A stretch of 64,000 nt of DNA from Candidatus Pantoea persica (GCF_013753875.1 NZ_SMDS01000018.1:279359-343358); one strand, 5' to 3'; shown: positions 44,725-55,709, counted from the stretch's first letter. Numbers and translations are program-made. The notes: a model not told the origin generated them from the sequence alone.

Positions 44725-46625
44725 CTAAACAGGATAGCGTTGTGAGTAATTTTTCACATTGCTGTTTACCGGCAGCGAGGAGGCGAAGAGATCGCCCTAC
44801 CCGCCGAGGCCGACCAGCGTTTGCCACTCTGCACACGTGCGCAATGCGGTGGCGAAAACCTGCGTCTGCGTCGATTTGCACACCTCCAGCAGGCTCTGTA
44901 CAAATAGCTGGTTTTCCGTGCGGCGATCGATACTGCGCACCAGACCGGGATCGAGCTTGATCAAGTCGATGGGAAACTGCTTGATATACGCGCTGCTCAC
45001 CACGGTCAATCCCGCCTGATCGACGGCGATGCGGCAGCCAAAGGCCTGCAACGTCCGGAACACCGGCGCTAACCGGTTGATGTGTTGACAGACATCTGCC
45101 TCGGCAAGTTCAAATAAAAACGCTTTCTTTGCGATTTGGTGCACTGCAGCAGCATATTTTGCAGCCAGTTGACGAAGGGGCGCTGCAGCAGCGAATCGAT
45201 ATTGATACGGCACCGCCAGCGTTTCGTCGGGCCAGACGTCCGACAGCGCGGCGATGCGCGCGATCAGCTGGCGATCCCAGCCGTCCGCCATACCGAACTG
45301 CAGCACCAGCGGCATAAACTCCGCCGCCAGCACCTCTTTATCGCCATCGAAAATGCGCATCAGCAGCACCGCCTGCTTCTGGTAGAGGCGCGGCCCGCCG
45401 CGGCTAAGGGTGTTTTCCAGCAGCGTGCGCTAGCGTACACTGCCGCGGCCAGCATCCAGCGGATTGCCCTCGCCGTTCGACCAGTTGTTGCCGCCCAGCA
45501 GCGCGGCATGCCGCGTCGCCATTTCCACGTTGTCCATTACCTGCGGCACGGTCTGGCCGCTGTGCCAGGCGCTGATGCCGATATGGATCAGATCGTCGCG
45601 GTTCACCATGCGCATCGGCGGCAGCGAATCGACCGCGTTAATCAGCTGGTCGGCGATGCTGTTGGCCTCTTTCAGGCTGCGATGCAGCAACAGCACTGCG
45701 AAAGTAGCGCGCCAGCAGCGCACCGGGATAGCGCAGCACAAAGGTGGAGAGCATATTGACCAGATCGAAGAGATACTCATCCACCAGCGTTGGGCCGAGG
45801 GTTTCATTGAGCATATCCAGGTCCGGCAGGCGCACCATCATCACCACGCCGTGCGTGCTGACATCCTCTTGATCTTCCAGCAGCGTCGCCAGCTGATTAT
45901 TAAAAAAGAGCCGGTTGTTCGGGCCGGTACGGCTGTCCTGCGCAGCAAAGGCGCGGATCGGGGTATCGATGCGCAGCCGCTGTTCGCCCGCCTCTTGCAG
46001 ATCGCTTAGCAGCAGATCGATGGTGTTGCTGGCGCGCGGCGGCCACTCATCCACGTCGCCCTTGCGCAGCAGCGCGCGTTCGCCTGACAGGATCGCCTCG
46101 GCGCGCTTTTCCAGCCGTTCCATGCCGCGCCACTGCCGGTTTAGCCAGCAGTGCATCATAAACAGCAGCAGGCTCACCACCACCACCACAAACAGCATCG
46201 CGGCCATCGTGTAGACGCCGGTGAAAGAGCGGAACCAGGTTTTGGCGGGATCGAGCACCACAATACGCATGGTGACGCCAGGCTGATGCACCAGTGGCAT
46301 GTCGAACTGAATAAAGCGGTTGGTTTCATCCTCGAGCATCGGGTTTTCATGGCGATTCAGCCGGAACAGCACGCTGTCGCCACTGCGCAGCTTAACCCAC
46401 TCGGAGTTAATTACCGTCATCAGGTGCGGCATCCAGCTGCACAGCGCGTCCGGCGATTTCGTTGTCAAGGCCTGATCGACTTCGGTCACCATGGTCTGCA
46501 TCCGGCTTTCGACGCGCTGATGCGTCAGCCAGTAGACGCTAAACGCGCAGCCCACCAGCATAAAAAAACATCGCCAGCAAGCTTAAAAATGTAATGAAAG
46601 CAGAAAGTTTCGTGATTAATCGCAT
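44725..46625 (-). pseudogene. csrD: csrD, GGDEF/EAL-like regulator of CsrB/CsrC decay (frameshifts and two TAG codons)
   Basis: CsrD is a membrane protein with HAMP-like, degenerate GGDEF and degenerate EAL domains. It makes the small RNAs CsrB and CsrC susceptible to RNase E. From ATG 46625 it reads MRLITKLSAFITFLSLLAMF, then a run of seven T (46562-46568) gives a +1 frameshift within the first membrane helix. The next frame carries the rest of the membrane part and the GGDEF-like domain (FFNNQLATLLEDQEDVSTHGVVMM). It shifts near 45705, meets TAG at 45430-45432 (family Trp), shows two compensating indels near 45205 and 45120, and meets TAG at 44797-44799 (family Gln) before the family C-terminus VKNYSQRYPV and TAG at 44725-44727. 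It is dead, while the neighbouring mreB is untouched. Confidence 0.93.
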
Positions 46626-46893
46626 CCCTGTGCCTGTTCGCTGCGGTGATGACCCGTTTATGCCCGCCGCGCGCCGCGCCTGACGCAAGCGCGAGCAAAA
46701 TAGCATAATTTCCGCTACTCGGCAGCACTGCTGCGTAAGTTGAGCAGTATATCCGTACCCGTTGGCGGTTCATGTTTGCGACGCTGTTTTTGGGGCGCAA
46801 CGTCCTGGGAAATTTAACATTTTAGCGGCGAAAGTCGCGGCGATCGGCAATAGTCATCATGCTGGAGCGGATATTCGAGCCGGGAGGTGAGCG

Positions 46894-47898
46894 ATGAAAG
46901 CCAAAAATATCTGACGGAAGCCGACGTGACGCCGGAAAGCATCTTTAATATGCGGCGGTGCCAGGTGCTGAAAACCCTTGGGCTGAGCGCCGCCGCGCTG
47001 GGCATGCCCGACGTCGCGCGGGCGGACGTGCTGAGCTAGTTCAAGGGCAACGATCGCCACGCCGCGCCGGCCGGTCTAACCGCTGGACTTCAGCAAGCAA
47101 GAGAAATACCAGTCAAACCTGACGCTGACACCGGAAGACAAAGTCGCCGGTTATAACAACTTCTACGAGTTCGGCCTCGATAAGGCCGATCCGGCCGCCA
47201 ACGCCGGCACGCTGAAAACCGATCCCTGGCAGCTGACCATCGACGGCGAAGTGGCGAAGCCCGTTACGCTGAACATGGATGACATATTTAAAAAGTTTGC
47301 CATGAAGCAGCGTATCTACCGTATGCGCTGTGTGGAGGCCTGGTCGATGGTGGTGCCCTGGGTCGGCTTTGAGCTGAACAAGCTGCTCAAGCTGGCGGAA
47401 CCCACCAGCAACGCGCGCTTTGTCGCCCTCCAGACGCTCTACGATCCTGAGCAGATGCCCGGCCAGAAAGATCGCTTTATCGGCGGCGGGCTGGACTATC
47501 CCTATGTTGAAGGGCTGCGCCTGGACGAGGCGATGTATCCGCTGACGCTGCTCAGTACCGGCGTGTACGGCAAGGCGCTACCGCCGCAGAATGGCGCGCC
47601 GATCCGCCTCACCGTGCCGTGGAAATATAGCTTTAAAGGCATTAAGTCGATCGTCAAAGTCACCCTAACGCGCGACCAACCACCGCCGACCTAGAATCAG
47701 ATTGCGTCAAACGAATATGGCTTTTACGCCAATGTGAACCCGCACGTCGACCATCCGCGCTGGTCGCAGGCGACGGAGCGCTTTATCGGGCCGGGCGGCA
47801 CCCTCAGAGTTAAGCGACAGCCGACACTGTTTTTCAACGGCTACGCCGACGATGTGGCGTCGCTCTATCGCGGAATCGACCTGCGGGAGAACTACTGA
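46894..47898 (+). pseudogene. msrP: msrP (yedY), periplasmic methionine-sulfoxide reductase catalytic subunit (frameshifts, two TAG codons)
   Basis: MsrP is a Tat-exported molybdenum-cofactor enzyme that repairs oxidised Met in envelope proteins. A good GGGAGGTGA site precedes ATG 46894. The leader is damaged: a frameshift near 46910, then the Tat motif reads [18 protein letters not shown], then TAG at 47037-47039 (family Trp) and another frameshift near 47075. From [18 protein letters not shown] the mature protein is continuous, including [17 protein letters not shown] with the molybdenum Cys, to TAG at 47692-47694 (family Trp). After that it continues as [26 protein letters not shown] to TGA 47896-47898. 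It forms an operon with msrQ. Confidence 0.93.
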
Positions 47899-48488
47899 GT
47901 GCGCCTGACCATTAAGCAGATCGCATAGCTGAAGGCGGCGCTGCATCTGGCAGCCTTTTTGCCGCTGCTCTATCTCTTTTGGTCGGCGAGCCAGGGGTGA
48001 CTGAACGCCGATCCGGCGAAAGATATTCAGCACTTTACCGGCAGAATGGCACTCAAGCTGCTGCTGGTTTCGCCGCTGGCGCGCTACGCCCGCCAGCCGC
48101 TGCTGATCCGTACCCGCCGCTTGCTGGGCGTCTAGACCTTTGTCTGGGCTTCGCTGCACCTGACCAGCTACTACCTGCTGGAGCTGGGTGTCGATAATCT
48201 GCGCCTGCTGGGCAGCGAGCTGGTGTCGCGTCCCTACCTGACGCTGGGCATCGCCACCTGGCTGATTCTGCTGGCGCTGACGGCAACCTCTTCCAGCGCG
48301 CACAGCGCAAACTCGGCCGCCGCTGGCAAACGCTGCACAACTTTATCTATCTGGCGGCGATCCTCTCCCCGATTCACTATCTCTGGTCGGTGAAGGTGCT
48401 GTCGCCGCCGCCGGTGATCTACGCGCTGATCGCGCTGGCGTTGTTAGTCTGGCGTTACAAAAAGTTCCGTAATTGGTTGCCGCGTTAA
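47899..48488 (+). pseudogene. msrQ: msrQ (yedZ), haem b membrane subunit for MsrP (three stops and a frameshift)
   Basis: MsrQ passes electrons from the quinone pool to MsrP through bound haem. GTG at 47899 abuts the msrP stop. The reading frame gives RLTIKQIA, TAG at 47926-47928 (family Trp), ALHLAAFLPLLYLFW, TGA at 47998-48000, and [20 protein letters not shown] with about three residues missing. TAG follows at 48133-48135 (family Trp), then [21 protein letters not shown] frameshift near 48290 precedes the last part ([32 protein letters not shown]) and TAA 48486-48488. Histidines that bind haem (HFTGR, HLTSYY, LHNF, HYLW) are still present in the DNA. Lost together with its partner. Confidence 0.92.
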
Positions 48489-48568
48489 GTTGTCTTCCTG
48501 CCGCGATTTCTGATAAAGGTGTGGCCTTCGGGCCATGCCCGATCAATTTCGCAGATAAAACCAGTATT

Positions 48569-48600
48569 TTGCTGCGAATTGTCCCGAAACGGATATAATG
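48569..48600 (+). promoter_or_regulatory. candidate promoter of aroQ-accBC
   Basis: A perfect -10 hexamer TATAAT at 48594-48599 lies 108 nt before aroQ. A weak -35 (TTGCTG, 48569-48574) is 19 bp upstream. The position fits a promoter for the aroQ-accB-accC unit. A UUCG-loop hairpin (48522-48535) just upstream may end msrPQ transcription. Inference from sequence only. Confidence 0.45.
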
Positions 48601-48707
48601 CCCGGCTTTATTGCAAGCTGCGTCGCTTTTTTTCGTGACGGGTGATAAACGGAAGATAGCGAGGTATCTTACGCGATGCCTCAATGATTGCGGGAGATGG
48701 CAGCACG

Positions 48708-49196
48708 ATGGCGCATAAATTTCACATTCTGCTTTTGAACGGGCCCAACCTGAATTTGCTAGGCACTCGCGAGCCGGAGAAGTACGGTCACACCAGGCTG
48801 TCGCAGATCGTCAGCGATTTGACCGCGCAGGCAGACCAGCTTGATGTGAAACTGAGCCATTTGCAGTCCAATGCGGAATATCAGCTTATCGATCGCATCC
48901 ATGAGGCCAGAAGCAATGTGGATTACATCATTATCAATCCCGCTGCCTTTACGCACACCAGCGTAGCATTGCGCGATGCCCTGTTGGCGGTAAGCATTCC
49001 CTTTATCGAGGTGCACCTTTCCAATGTACATGCCCGTGAGCCTTTCCGCCATCACTCCTATCTTTCTGACGTATCTGCCGGCGTGATTTGCGGTTTAGGC
49101 GCCGACGGCTACGCATGGGCTTTACAAACGGCAGTAAAACGCCTGTCTCACTCTAAATTAAACAGAATACGGAACCACACTCATGGATATTCGTAA
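48708..49196 (+). CDS. aroQ: 3-dehydroquinate dehydratase, type II (AroQ)
   Basis: AroQ converts 3-dehydroquinate to 3-dehydroshikimate in the shikimate pathway. ATG at 48708 gives [27 protein letters not shown], with the catalytic Tyr and Arg, followed by the [17 protein letters not shown] segment and [19 protein letters not shown] with the catalytic His. The protein is 162 residues; type II enzymes of this group usually end near residue 150, around AVKRLS. Here about a dozen extra residues ([15 protein letters not shown]) run across the accB ribosome-binding region, and the stop lies 14 nt inside accB. This suggests loss of the native stop. E. coli uses the unrelated AroD instead. Confidence 0.94.
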   Translation: MAHKFHILLLNGPNLNLLGTREPEKYGHTRLSQIVSDLTAQADQLDVKLSHLQSNAEYQLIDRIHEARSNVDYIIINPAAFTHTSVALRDALLAVSIPFIEVHLSNVHAREPFRHHSYLSDVSAGVICGLGADGYAWALQTAVKRLSHSKLNRIRNHTHGYS

Positions 49197-49650
49197 AATT
49201 AAGAAACTGATCGAACTGGTTGAAGAATCCGGCATTGCTGAACTGGAAATTTCAGAGGGCGAAGAATCCGTTCGCATCATTCGCTCACCTGCCAATGTAG
49301 GTTATCCCGTGATGCAACAGGCTTACGCCGCGCCAGCGCCGCAGCCTGCCCTGGCCGCCGCCGTCACGCCGGTCGCTGCACCTGTTGCAGACATCGCCAA
49401 GCCAGCTGAAATCAGCGGCCGCATCGTGCGTTCGCCGATGGTCGGCACCTTCTATCGCACCCCGAGCCCGGATGCGAAAGCCTTTGTTGAAATCGGACAA
49501 AAAGTCAACGCTGGCGACACCCTCTGCATCGTTGAAGCGATGAAGATGATGAACCAGATCGAAGCTGACAAATCTGGCGTCGTGAAAGCCATTCTGGTCG
49601 AAAGCGGCCAGCCGGTTGAATTTGACGAGCCGCTGGTCGTCATCGAATAA
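49183..49650 (+). CDS. accB: biotin carboxyl carrier protein of acetyl-CoA carboxylase
   Basis: A complete 155-residue BCCP. The N-terminal part ([32 protein letters not shown]) mediates dimerisation. An Ala/Pro-rich linker follows, then the biotinyl domain with the thumb and the biotinylated Lys121 in EAMKMM. It carries carboxybiotin between AccC and AccAD for malonyl-CoA synthesis. Its start overlaps the extended aroQ by 14 nt, and accC follows after 11 nt. Intact and essential. Confidence 0.97.
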   Translation: MDIRKIKKLIELVEESGIAELEISEGEESVRIIRSPANVGYPVMQQAYAAPAPQPALAAAVTPVAAPVADIAKPAEISGRIVRSPMVGTFYRTPSPDAKAFVEIGQKVNAGDTLCIVEAMKMMNQIEADKSGVVKAILVESGQPVEFDEPLVVIE

Positions 49651-49661
49651 CGAGGCGAACC

Positions 49662-51011
49662 ATGCTGGATAAAATTGTCATTGCTAACCGAGGAGAGATC
49701 GCGCTGCGTATTCTCCGCGCCTGTAAAGAGCTGAGCATCAAAACCGTAGCGGTGCACTCCACCGCAGACCGCGATCTGAAGCACGTGCTGCTGGCGGACG
49801 AAACCGTCTGCATCGGTCCGCCGCAGTCGGTCAAAAGCTATCTCAACATCCCAGCTCTGATTTCCGCTGCCGAGATCACCGGCGCGGTTGCTATTCACCC
49901 TGGCTACGGCTTCCTCTCTGAGAACGCCGACTTCGCCGAGCAGGTTGAGCGTTCCGGCTTTATCTTTATCGGTCCGAAAGCGGACACCATTCGCCTGATG
50001 GGCGATAAAGTATCCGCCATCACCGCGATGAAAAAAGCGGGCGTGCCGACCGTACCGGGTTCCGACGGTTCGCTGGGCGACGACATGGAGAAAAACCGTG
50101 CCATCGCCAAGCGCATCGGCTATCCGGTGATCATCAAGGCCTCCGGCGGCGGCGGCGGTCGCGGCATGCGCGTTGTGCGCAGCGACAAAGAGCTCGAGCA
50201 GTCCATCAACATGACGAAAGCGGAAGCCAAAGCGGCTTTCAACAACGACATGGTCTACATGGAGAAGTATCTCGAGAACCCGCGCCATATTGAGATTCAG
50301 GTGCTGGCCGACGGCCAGGGCAACGCCATCTATCTGGCCGAGCGCGACTGCTCTATGCAGCGTCGTCACCAGAAAGTGGTCGAAGAAGCGCCGGCACCGG
50401 GCATTACGCCGGAACTGCGTCGCTATATCGGCGAGCACTGCTCTAACGCCTGTATCGAAATCGGCTACCGCGGCGCAGGCACCTTCGAGTTCCTGTATGA
50501 GAACGGCGAGTTCTACTTTATCGAGATGAACACCCGTATTCAGGTTGAGCATCCGATTACCGAAATGATCACCGGCGTGGATCTGATCAAAGAGCAGCTG
50601 CGTATCGCTGCCAGTCAGCCGCTGTCGATCAAGCAGGAAGATGTGGTGATCCGCGGCCATGCGGTCGAGTGCCGTATCAACGCGGAAGATCCCAACACCT
50701 TCCTGCCGAGCCCGGGCAAGATCACCCGCTTCCACGCGCCAGGCGGCTTTGGCGTGCGCTGGGAATCGCATATCTACGCCGGCTACAGTGTGACGCCGTA
50801 CTACGATTCCATGATCGGCAAGCTGATCTGCTATGGCGAAAACCGCGACGTGGCGGTTGCGCGGATGAAGAACGCGCTGGCGGAACTGATTATCGACGGC
50901 ATCAAGACCAACATTGAACTGCAGATGAAGATCATGTCCGACGAGCATTTCCAGCAGGGTGGAACCAACATCCACTATCTGGAGAAGAAACTCGGCCTGT
51001 ACGATAAGTAA
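49662..51011 (+). CDS. accC: biotin carboxylase of acetyl-CoA carboxylase
   Basis: A complete 449-residue ATP-grasp enzyme, the E. coli length, that carboxylates BCCP-biotin with ATP and bicarbonate. Features: [22 protein letters not shown] at the start, [16 protein letters not shown], the Gly-rich ATP loop [12 protein letters not shown] (~159-170), [20 protein letters not shown], the catalytic [19 protein letters not shown] (~276-295) and [17 protein letters not shown]. It sits in the accBC operon and is followed by a clear terminator. Intact. Confidence 0.98.
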   Translation: MLDKIVIANRGEIALRILRACKELSIKTVAVHSTADRDLKHVLLADETVCIGPPQSVKSYLNIPALISAAEITGAVAIHPGYGFLSENADFAEQVERSGFIFIGPKADTIRLMGDKVSAITAMKKAGVPTVPGSDGSLGDDMEKNRAIAKRIGYPVIIKASGGGGGRGMRVVRSDKELEQSINMTKAEAKAAFNNDMVYMEKYLENPRHIEIQVLADGQGNAIYLAERDCSMQRRHQKVVEEAPAPGITPELRRYIGEHCSNACIEIGYRGAGTFEFLYENGEFYFIEMNTRIQVEHPITEMITGVDLIKEQLRIAASQPLSIKQEDVVIRGHAVECRINAEDPNTFLPSPGKITRFHAPGGFGVRWESHIYAGYSVTPYYDSMIGKLICYGENRDVAVARMKNALAELIIDGIKTNIELQMKIMSDEHFQQGGTNIHYLEKKLGLYDK

Positions 51012-51032
51012 GCACATCGCTGAATACGAGCG

Positions 51033-51055
51033 AGGCCGGTGATACCGGCCTTTTT
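51033..51055 (+). terminator. intrinsic terminator after accC
   Basis: AGGCCGGT and ACCGGCCT form an 8-bp stem around GAT, followed directly by TTTTTCTTTTTT. A strong Rho-independent terminator, 21 nt past the accC stop. Confidence 0.9.
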
Positions 51056-51082
51056 CTTTTTTGTCGCCGATGAGGTTGCATC

Positions 51083-51325
51083 ATGGAGTGGCGTTTTCTG
51101 CAAGCAAACAGAGAGGCGCGCTGGTCGTTTGGGCTGACGCTGGCCTCTCTCACCGTCTGGGACCTCTGCGCCTGGCTGGGCGGCGAGGAAGCCGGCGTGA
51201 CCGGCCTGCCGCACTGGTTTGAACTCTCCTGCATCTTCGCCCCGCTGCTGTTTATCGTGCTGTGCTAGCTGATGGTGCGTCTGGTATTCCGCGATATGCC
51301 GCTGGAGGAAAGCAATGGACACTGA
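51083..51325 (+). pseudogene. yhdT: yhdT, small membrane protein of the panF operon (nonsense)
   Basis: The gene follows E. coli YhdT (DUF997, ~80 residues, two membrane segments). From ATG 51083: MEWRFLQANREARWSFGLTLASLTVWDLCAWL, GLPHWFELSCIFAPLLFIVLC, then TAG at 51266-51268 where the family has Trp. It continues LMVRLVFRDMPLEE to TGA at 51323-51325, overlapping the panF start by 11 nt. A 61-residue product with only part of the second membrane segment may be made, but is unlikely to function. The role of YhdT is unknown; its constant pairing with panF suggests an accessory. Confidence 0.85.
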
Positions 51326-52642
51326 AATCATTCTGCCGCTGCTCGCTTATCTGGCGCTGATCGCCGCGCTGTCGGTATTCGCCATGCGCAAGCAGCGTCA
51401 GGGCAACTTCCTAACCGAATACTTTCTCGGCAGCCGCTCGATGGGCGACTTTGTGCTGGCGATGACCATCACCACCACCTCGCCTATATCAGCGCCAGCT
51501 CCTTTATCGGCAGCCCCGGTACGACCTATAAATATATGACCTCAGCTGGGTGCTGCTGGCGATGATTCAGGTGCCAGCGGTCTGGCTGTCGCTGGGCGTG
51601 CTGGGGAAAAAGTTCGCTATCCTCGCTCGGCGCTGCAACGCGGTGACGCTGAACGATATGCTCTACGCGCGCTATCGCAGCACCCTGCTGATTTGGCTGA
51701 CGAGCATTAGCCTGCTGGTGGCCTTTATCGGCGCGATGATGGTGCAGTTTATCGGCGGCGCGCGCCTGCTGGAGAGCGCCGCGGGCATTCCTTACAATAC
51801 CGGCCCGCTGATCTTCGGCGGCACTATCGCGCTTTACACCGCCTTCGGCGGCTTGCGCGCCAGCGTGCTCAACGACGCCATGCAGGGGCTGGTGATGCTG
51901 ATCGGCACCTTTCTGCTGCTTTTCGCGGTCATTCACCACGCGGGCCGGCTGGGAACGGCGGTGGAGAAACTGCGCGCCATCGATCCGCAGCTGGTGTCGC
52001 CGGAAGGGGTCGGCAACGTCATTACCCCGACCTTCCTCGGCTCCTTCGCCGTGCTGCTCTGCTTCGGCGTCATCGGCCTGCCGCACACTGCTGTGCGCTG
52101 CATCTCCTATAAAAGACAGCAAGGCGCTGCATCGCGGCATTATCCTCGGCACCATCGTCGTGGTCGTACTGATGTTCGGCATGCATCTCGCCGGCGCACT
52201 CGGCCTGGCGATCATGTCGACCATCAACGCGCAGCTGCTGCAATCCTCTGCTATGCTGACCAAGGATCTCTATCTGCGCCTCAGGCCGTAGTAGAGCGAA
52301 AATGAAGCGCGCCTGCGCCTGCTCTCCGGCACCCATCACCTTAATGCTGGGCGTGCTGCTGCTGCTGGCGTGGAACCCACCGGATATGATTATCTGGCTT
52401 AACCTGCTGGCGTTCGGCGGCCTTGAGGCGGTGTTCCTCTGGCCGCTGGTGCTGGGCCTCTACTGGTCGCGCGCCAACGCAGCCGGCGCCATCAGCGGTA
52501 TGCTGGCGGGCGCGGGCTACTCGCCAGCCTAAATATTGAATGGGGTGGCTTCCACCCTATCGTTCCCTCATTGACCTTAAGCCTGCTGGCTTTTCTGGTC
52601 GGTAACCTGTTTGGCCGCGCGCCTGGCGCCGCGCTGGAATAA
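51315..52642 (+). pseudogene. panF: panF, sodium/pantothenate symporter (frameshifts, deletion, two TAG codons)
   Basis: PanF is an SSS-family importer of pantothenate. From ATG 51315 the first helices are readable (FAMRKQRQGNFLTEYFLGSRSMGDFVLAMTITTT). Frameshifts follow near 51485 and 51533, then a long intact stretch (WVLLAMIQVPAVWLSLGVLGKKFAI to FGVIGLPHTAVRCISYK). It shifts again near 52112, about 35 codons covering membrane helices are deleted near 52185, and two consecutive TAG codons lie at 52289-52294. Another shift near 52518 precedes the ending [22 protein letters not shown], with TAA at 52640-52642. Function is lost, so pantothenate must be made internally or come by another route. 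Confidence 0.93.
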
Positions 52643-52653
52643 AGAGAAACGCT

Positions 52654-53535
52654 ATGCCATGGATTCAAATCAAAATTAACAGCACCGGCGAGCACGCCGA
52701 AACCCTCAGCGATGCGCTGATGGAGACGGGCGCGGTCTCGGTCACCTTTCAGGATACCCACGATAATCCGGTGTATGAGCCGCTGCCGGGCGAAACGCGC
52801 CTGTGGGGCGACACCGACGTTATCGGCCTGTTCGACGCGGAAACGGAAATGGATGACGTGGTGGCGGAGCTGAGCCAACATCCGCTGCTGAGATCCGGCT
52901 TCCGTCACAAGATTGAGCAGATCGAAGATAAAGACTGGGAGCGCGAGTGGATGGATAATTTCCATCCGATGCGCTTCGGCGAGCGGCTCTGGATCTGCCC
53001 AAGCTGGCGCGACGTGCCGGATCCCGACGCCGTCAACGTGATGCTGGATCCCGGTCTGGCGTTCGGCACCGGCACCCATCCCACCACCTCGCTCTGCCTG
53101 AGCTGGCTCGACGGACTGGATCTGGCGGGCAAGACGGTAATCGATTTCGGCTGCGGATCCGGCATTCTGGCGGTCGCCGCGCTGAAGCTTGGCGCGGCGC
53201 AGGCGATCGGCATTGATATCGATCCGCAGGCGATCCAGGCCAGCCGCGACAATGCAGAGCGCAACGGCGTTGCCGATCGCCTGTCGCTCTATCTGCCCCA
53301 CCAGCAGCCGGAAAATCTCCAGGCGGATGTCGTAGTCGCCAATATCCTCGCCAGTCCGTTGCACAAGCTGGCGCCGTTGATCGGCGTGCTGCCGAAAGCG
53401 GGCGGCCATCTCGGCCTCTCCGGCGTGCTGGCCAGCCAGGCGGAAAGCGTCTGCGAGGCGTACGCCGATCGCTTCGCGCTTGAGCCGGTCGCGGAAAAAG
53501 AGAAGTGGTACCGCATCACTGGCGTGCGCCGCTAA
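52654..53535 (+). CDS. prmA: ribosomal protein L11 methyltransferase PrmA
   Basis: A complete 293-residue enzyme, the E. coli length, that methylates Lys and the N-terminus of ribosomal protein L11. The N-terminal L11-recognition domain ([30 protein letters not shown]) is joined by a helix to the Rossmann methyltransferase domain. Motif I is [20 protein letters not shown] (~160-180) and [12 protein letters not shown] holds the active-site Asn. It starts 11 nt after the panF stop, in the panF-prmA operon. Intact, although it is dispensable in E. coli. Confidence 0.96.
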   Translation: MPWIQIKINSTGEHAETLSDALMETGAVSVTFQDTHDNPVYEPLPGETRLWGDTDVIGLFDAETEMDDVVAELSQHPLLRSGFRHKIEQIEDKDWEREWMDNFHPMRFGERLWICPSWRDVPDPDAVNVMLDPGLAFGTGTHPTTSLCLSWLDGLDLAGKTVIDFGCGSGILAVAALKLGAAQAIGIDIDPQAIQASRDNAERNGVADRLSLYLPHQQPENLQADVVVANILASPLHKLAPLIGVLPKAGGHLGLSGVLASQAESVCEAYADRFALEPVAEKEKWYRITGVRR

Positions 53536-53662
53536 CCTGCCCTGCGGGCCCGCTGCATTGACCTGCTGTTTTTCTGCGCCTGCTTTGTCCCACCGCAATA
53601 AACCTGCCTCCCGGCGCTGTTTATTATTTGAGGTCGTTTTTGCGTCATTACCGGAACGGATA

Positions 53663-54404
53663 ATGAAAAAGCTACCTCTGTTGGCGGTGGTCGTGACCTT
53701 GCTTCCTTTACGCGCTGCCCTAGCAGCCAGCCTTACCGCACTGGAGCTATGAGGGCCAGGCCGGCCCCGAACGCTGGGGCGCGCTCTCCAGCGCCTATCA
53801 AACCTGTCATAGCGGGCAGTTTCAGTCGCCGATCGACCTTCGTCATCCTGTTGAAGGCCATCTGCCGCCGCTCAGCCTTAAGTTTTACACCGCTGCGGCG
53901 ATACTCGTCAATAATGGCCACACCATTTAGGTCACGGTCGACGACGAGGATGACTTTATGCTCGACGGCGAACGCCTCCGTCTGATGCAATACCATTTCC
54001 ATACTCCGAGCGAAAATCGGATTCAGGGGCGCGCCTTTCCGCTGGAGGCGCATTTTGTCCATCAGAATGGTGCGAGCGAGCTGGCCGTGGCGGCGATGAT
54101 GTTTGAGCCGGGCGCGGAAAACCCGACGCTGCAGCCGATACTTGCTGCGCTTCCCCATGAAGAGAACCACCCGGTGACGCTCGGCAGGCAGATCGATTTA
54201 ATCCCGCTGTTTCCGCAGGATCGTCACTACTACCGCTTCAGCGGCTCGCTGACGACGCCGCCCTGTACGCAAGGCTTGCGCTGGCTGGTAATGAAGCAGC
54301 CGGTGCAGCTGTCACCGACGCAGCTGGCGAGATTTCGCCGCGCGCTGGCGTCGGCCAACAACCGTCCGCTACAGCCGCTGCACGGTCGGTTAATCGTCGA
54401 ATAG
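53663..54404 (+). pseudogene. alpha-class carbonic anhydrase, periplasmic (frameshift and TAG)
   Basis: From ATG 53663 there is a signal peptide (KKLPLLAVVVTLLPLRAALA). The frame then shifts near 53735. The mature protein continues as HWSYEGQAGPERWGAL, CHSGQFQSPIDL, then TAG at 53928-53930 (family Gln), and then a long intact stretch with the zinc-binding His residues of QYHFHTPSEN and EAHFVHQN and the SGSLTTPPCTQGLRW segment, to TAG at 54402-54404. This is the alpha class, which hydrates CO2 in the periplasm. E. coli has none at this site. It sits between prmA and dusB. Two lesions; function lost. Confidence 0.9.
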
Positions 54405-54713
54405 GGATAATTGCCTTCAGGGCGTAACCATTTAGTACAATAAATCGTCACTTCGCCGTCAGATCTGTGGCTAATTAGCTGATGTGTCGCTTTTTATATT
54501 GTGATTTAGGGCATGTTTTGAGAAAATTTTTTGTTCACAATTTCAGCATGTTTTAAAATTGTTTGAAATATAAAAGGAATTTAAAAACTGATTGCTGTTT
54601 AGCCCATGGCAAGCCGTTTTGGTCGGTCAATTGTTCAAAGTTTGGCCTTTCATCTTCGGTAAAAAATGCGTAATATACGCCGCCTTGCGAACAGTTACGG
54701 TCACTTTTTCTTC
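54405..54713. promoter_or_regulatory. dusB-fis promoter region
   Basis: About 310 bases without a gene. From ~54470 to 54600 the DNA is strikingly A/T-rich against the GC-rich surroundings. In E. coli the growth-phase-controlled fis promoter lies directly before dusB and binds Fis, IHF and CRP. I can see the A/T tracts but could not assign individual sites with confidence. Confidence 0.5.
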
Positions 54714-55685
54714 ATGCGCATTGGATACCACCAGCTTCGTAATCGACTCATCGCTGCGCCGATGGCCGGAATAACTGACAGGCCATTCCGCACTCTGTGT
54801 TTTGAAAACGGCGCCGGTATGACGGTCTCCGAGATGCTGTCATCGAACCCCGAAGTCTGGGCCAGTGACAAATCCCGTTTGCGTATGGTGCACAGTGACG
54901 AGCCCGGCATTCGCGCCGTGCAGGTTGCAGGTTACGATCCTGATGATATGGCCGCCGCCGCGCGCATCAATGCGGCGTCTGGCGCGCAGATTATCGATAT
55001 CAACATGGGGGTTGCCCGGCCAAAAAAGTGAATCGCAAGATGGCAGGCTCAGCGCTGCTGCAGTACCCGGATCTGGTGAAATCTATTCTCATCTCAGCGC
55101 CGTGGTTAACGCAGTTGATGTGCCCGTTACGCTGAAGATTCGCACCGGCTGGGATCCGGACAACCGTAACTGTGTAGATATTGCCCAATTGGCTGAACGC
55201 TGTGGCGTTCAGGCCCTGGCGATACATGGACGCACTCGTGCCTGCCTGTTCAACGGGAGGCTGAATACGACAGCATTCGGACAGTTAAGCAGAGTGTCAC
55301 TATTCCCGTTATCGCGAATGGCGACATAACTGACCCGCATAAAGCCAGAGCCGTGCTTGACTATACGGGGGCCGATGCCCTTATGGTAGGCCGAGCGGCT
55401 CAGGGAAGACCGTGGATCTTCCGGGAAATCCAGCATTATCTGGACACTGGGAAGCTGCTTGCACCTCTGCCGCTGGCAGAGGTGAAGCGTATGCTCGTTG
55501 CGCATATACGTGAGCTGCACGACTTTTATGGTCCAGGCAAGGGATACCGTATAGCGCGAAAGCACGTCTCTTGGTATTTGCAGGAGCATGCCCTTAATGA
55601 CCAGTTTCGGCGCACATTCAACGCCATTGAGGATGCCAGCAAACAGCTGGAGGTGTTGGAGGCATACTTCGAAAATCTTGCGTAA
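54714..55685 (+). pseudogene. dusB: dusB, tRNA-dihydrouridine synthase B (three frameshifts)
   Basis: DusB is an FMN enzyme that reduces uridine to dihydrouridine in the tRNA D-loop. From ATG 54714 it follows the family ([29 protein letters not shown]), then slips near 55013 inside the NMGCPAKK motif that holds the catalytic Cys: a run of five G now stands where three are expected. Further shifts occur near 55095 and 55250. The final frame ([42 protein letters not shown] to YFENLA) ends at TAA 55683-55685. Translation of dusB normally feeds into fis 24 nt downstream; fis has its own start and is intact. Confidence 0.93.
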
Positions 55686-55709
55686 ACAAAATAAAGAGCT
55701 GAAAGAACT

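Noticed and set aside
49452..51017. A 521-codon open frame antisense to accC
   Set aside because: It mirrors the codon structure of accC, overlaps it completely and has no recognisable domain.
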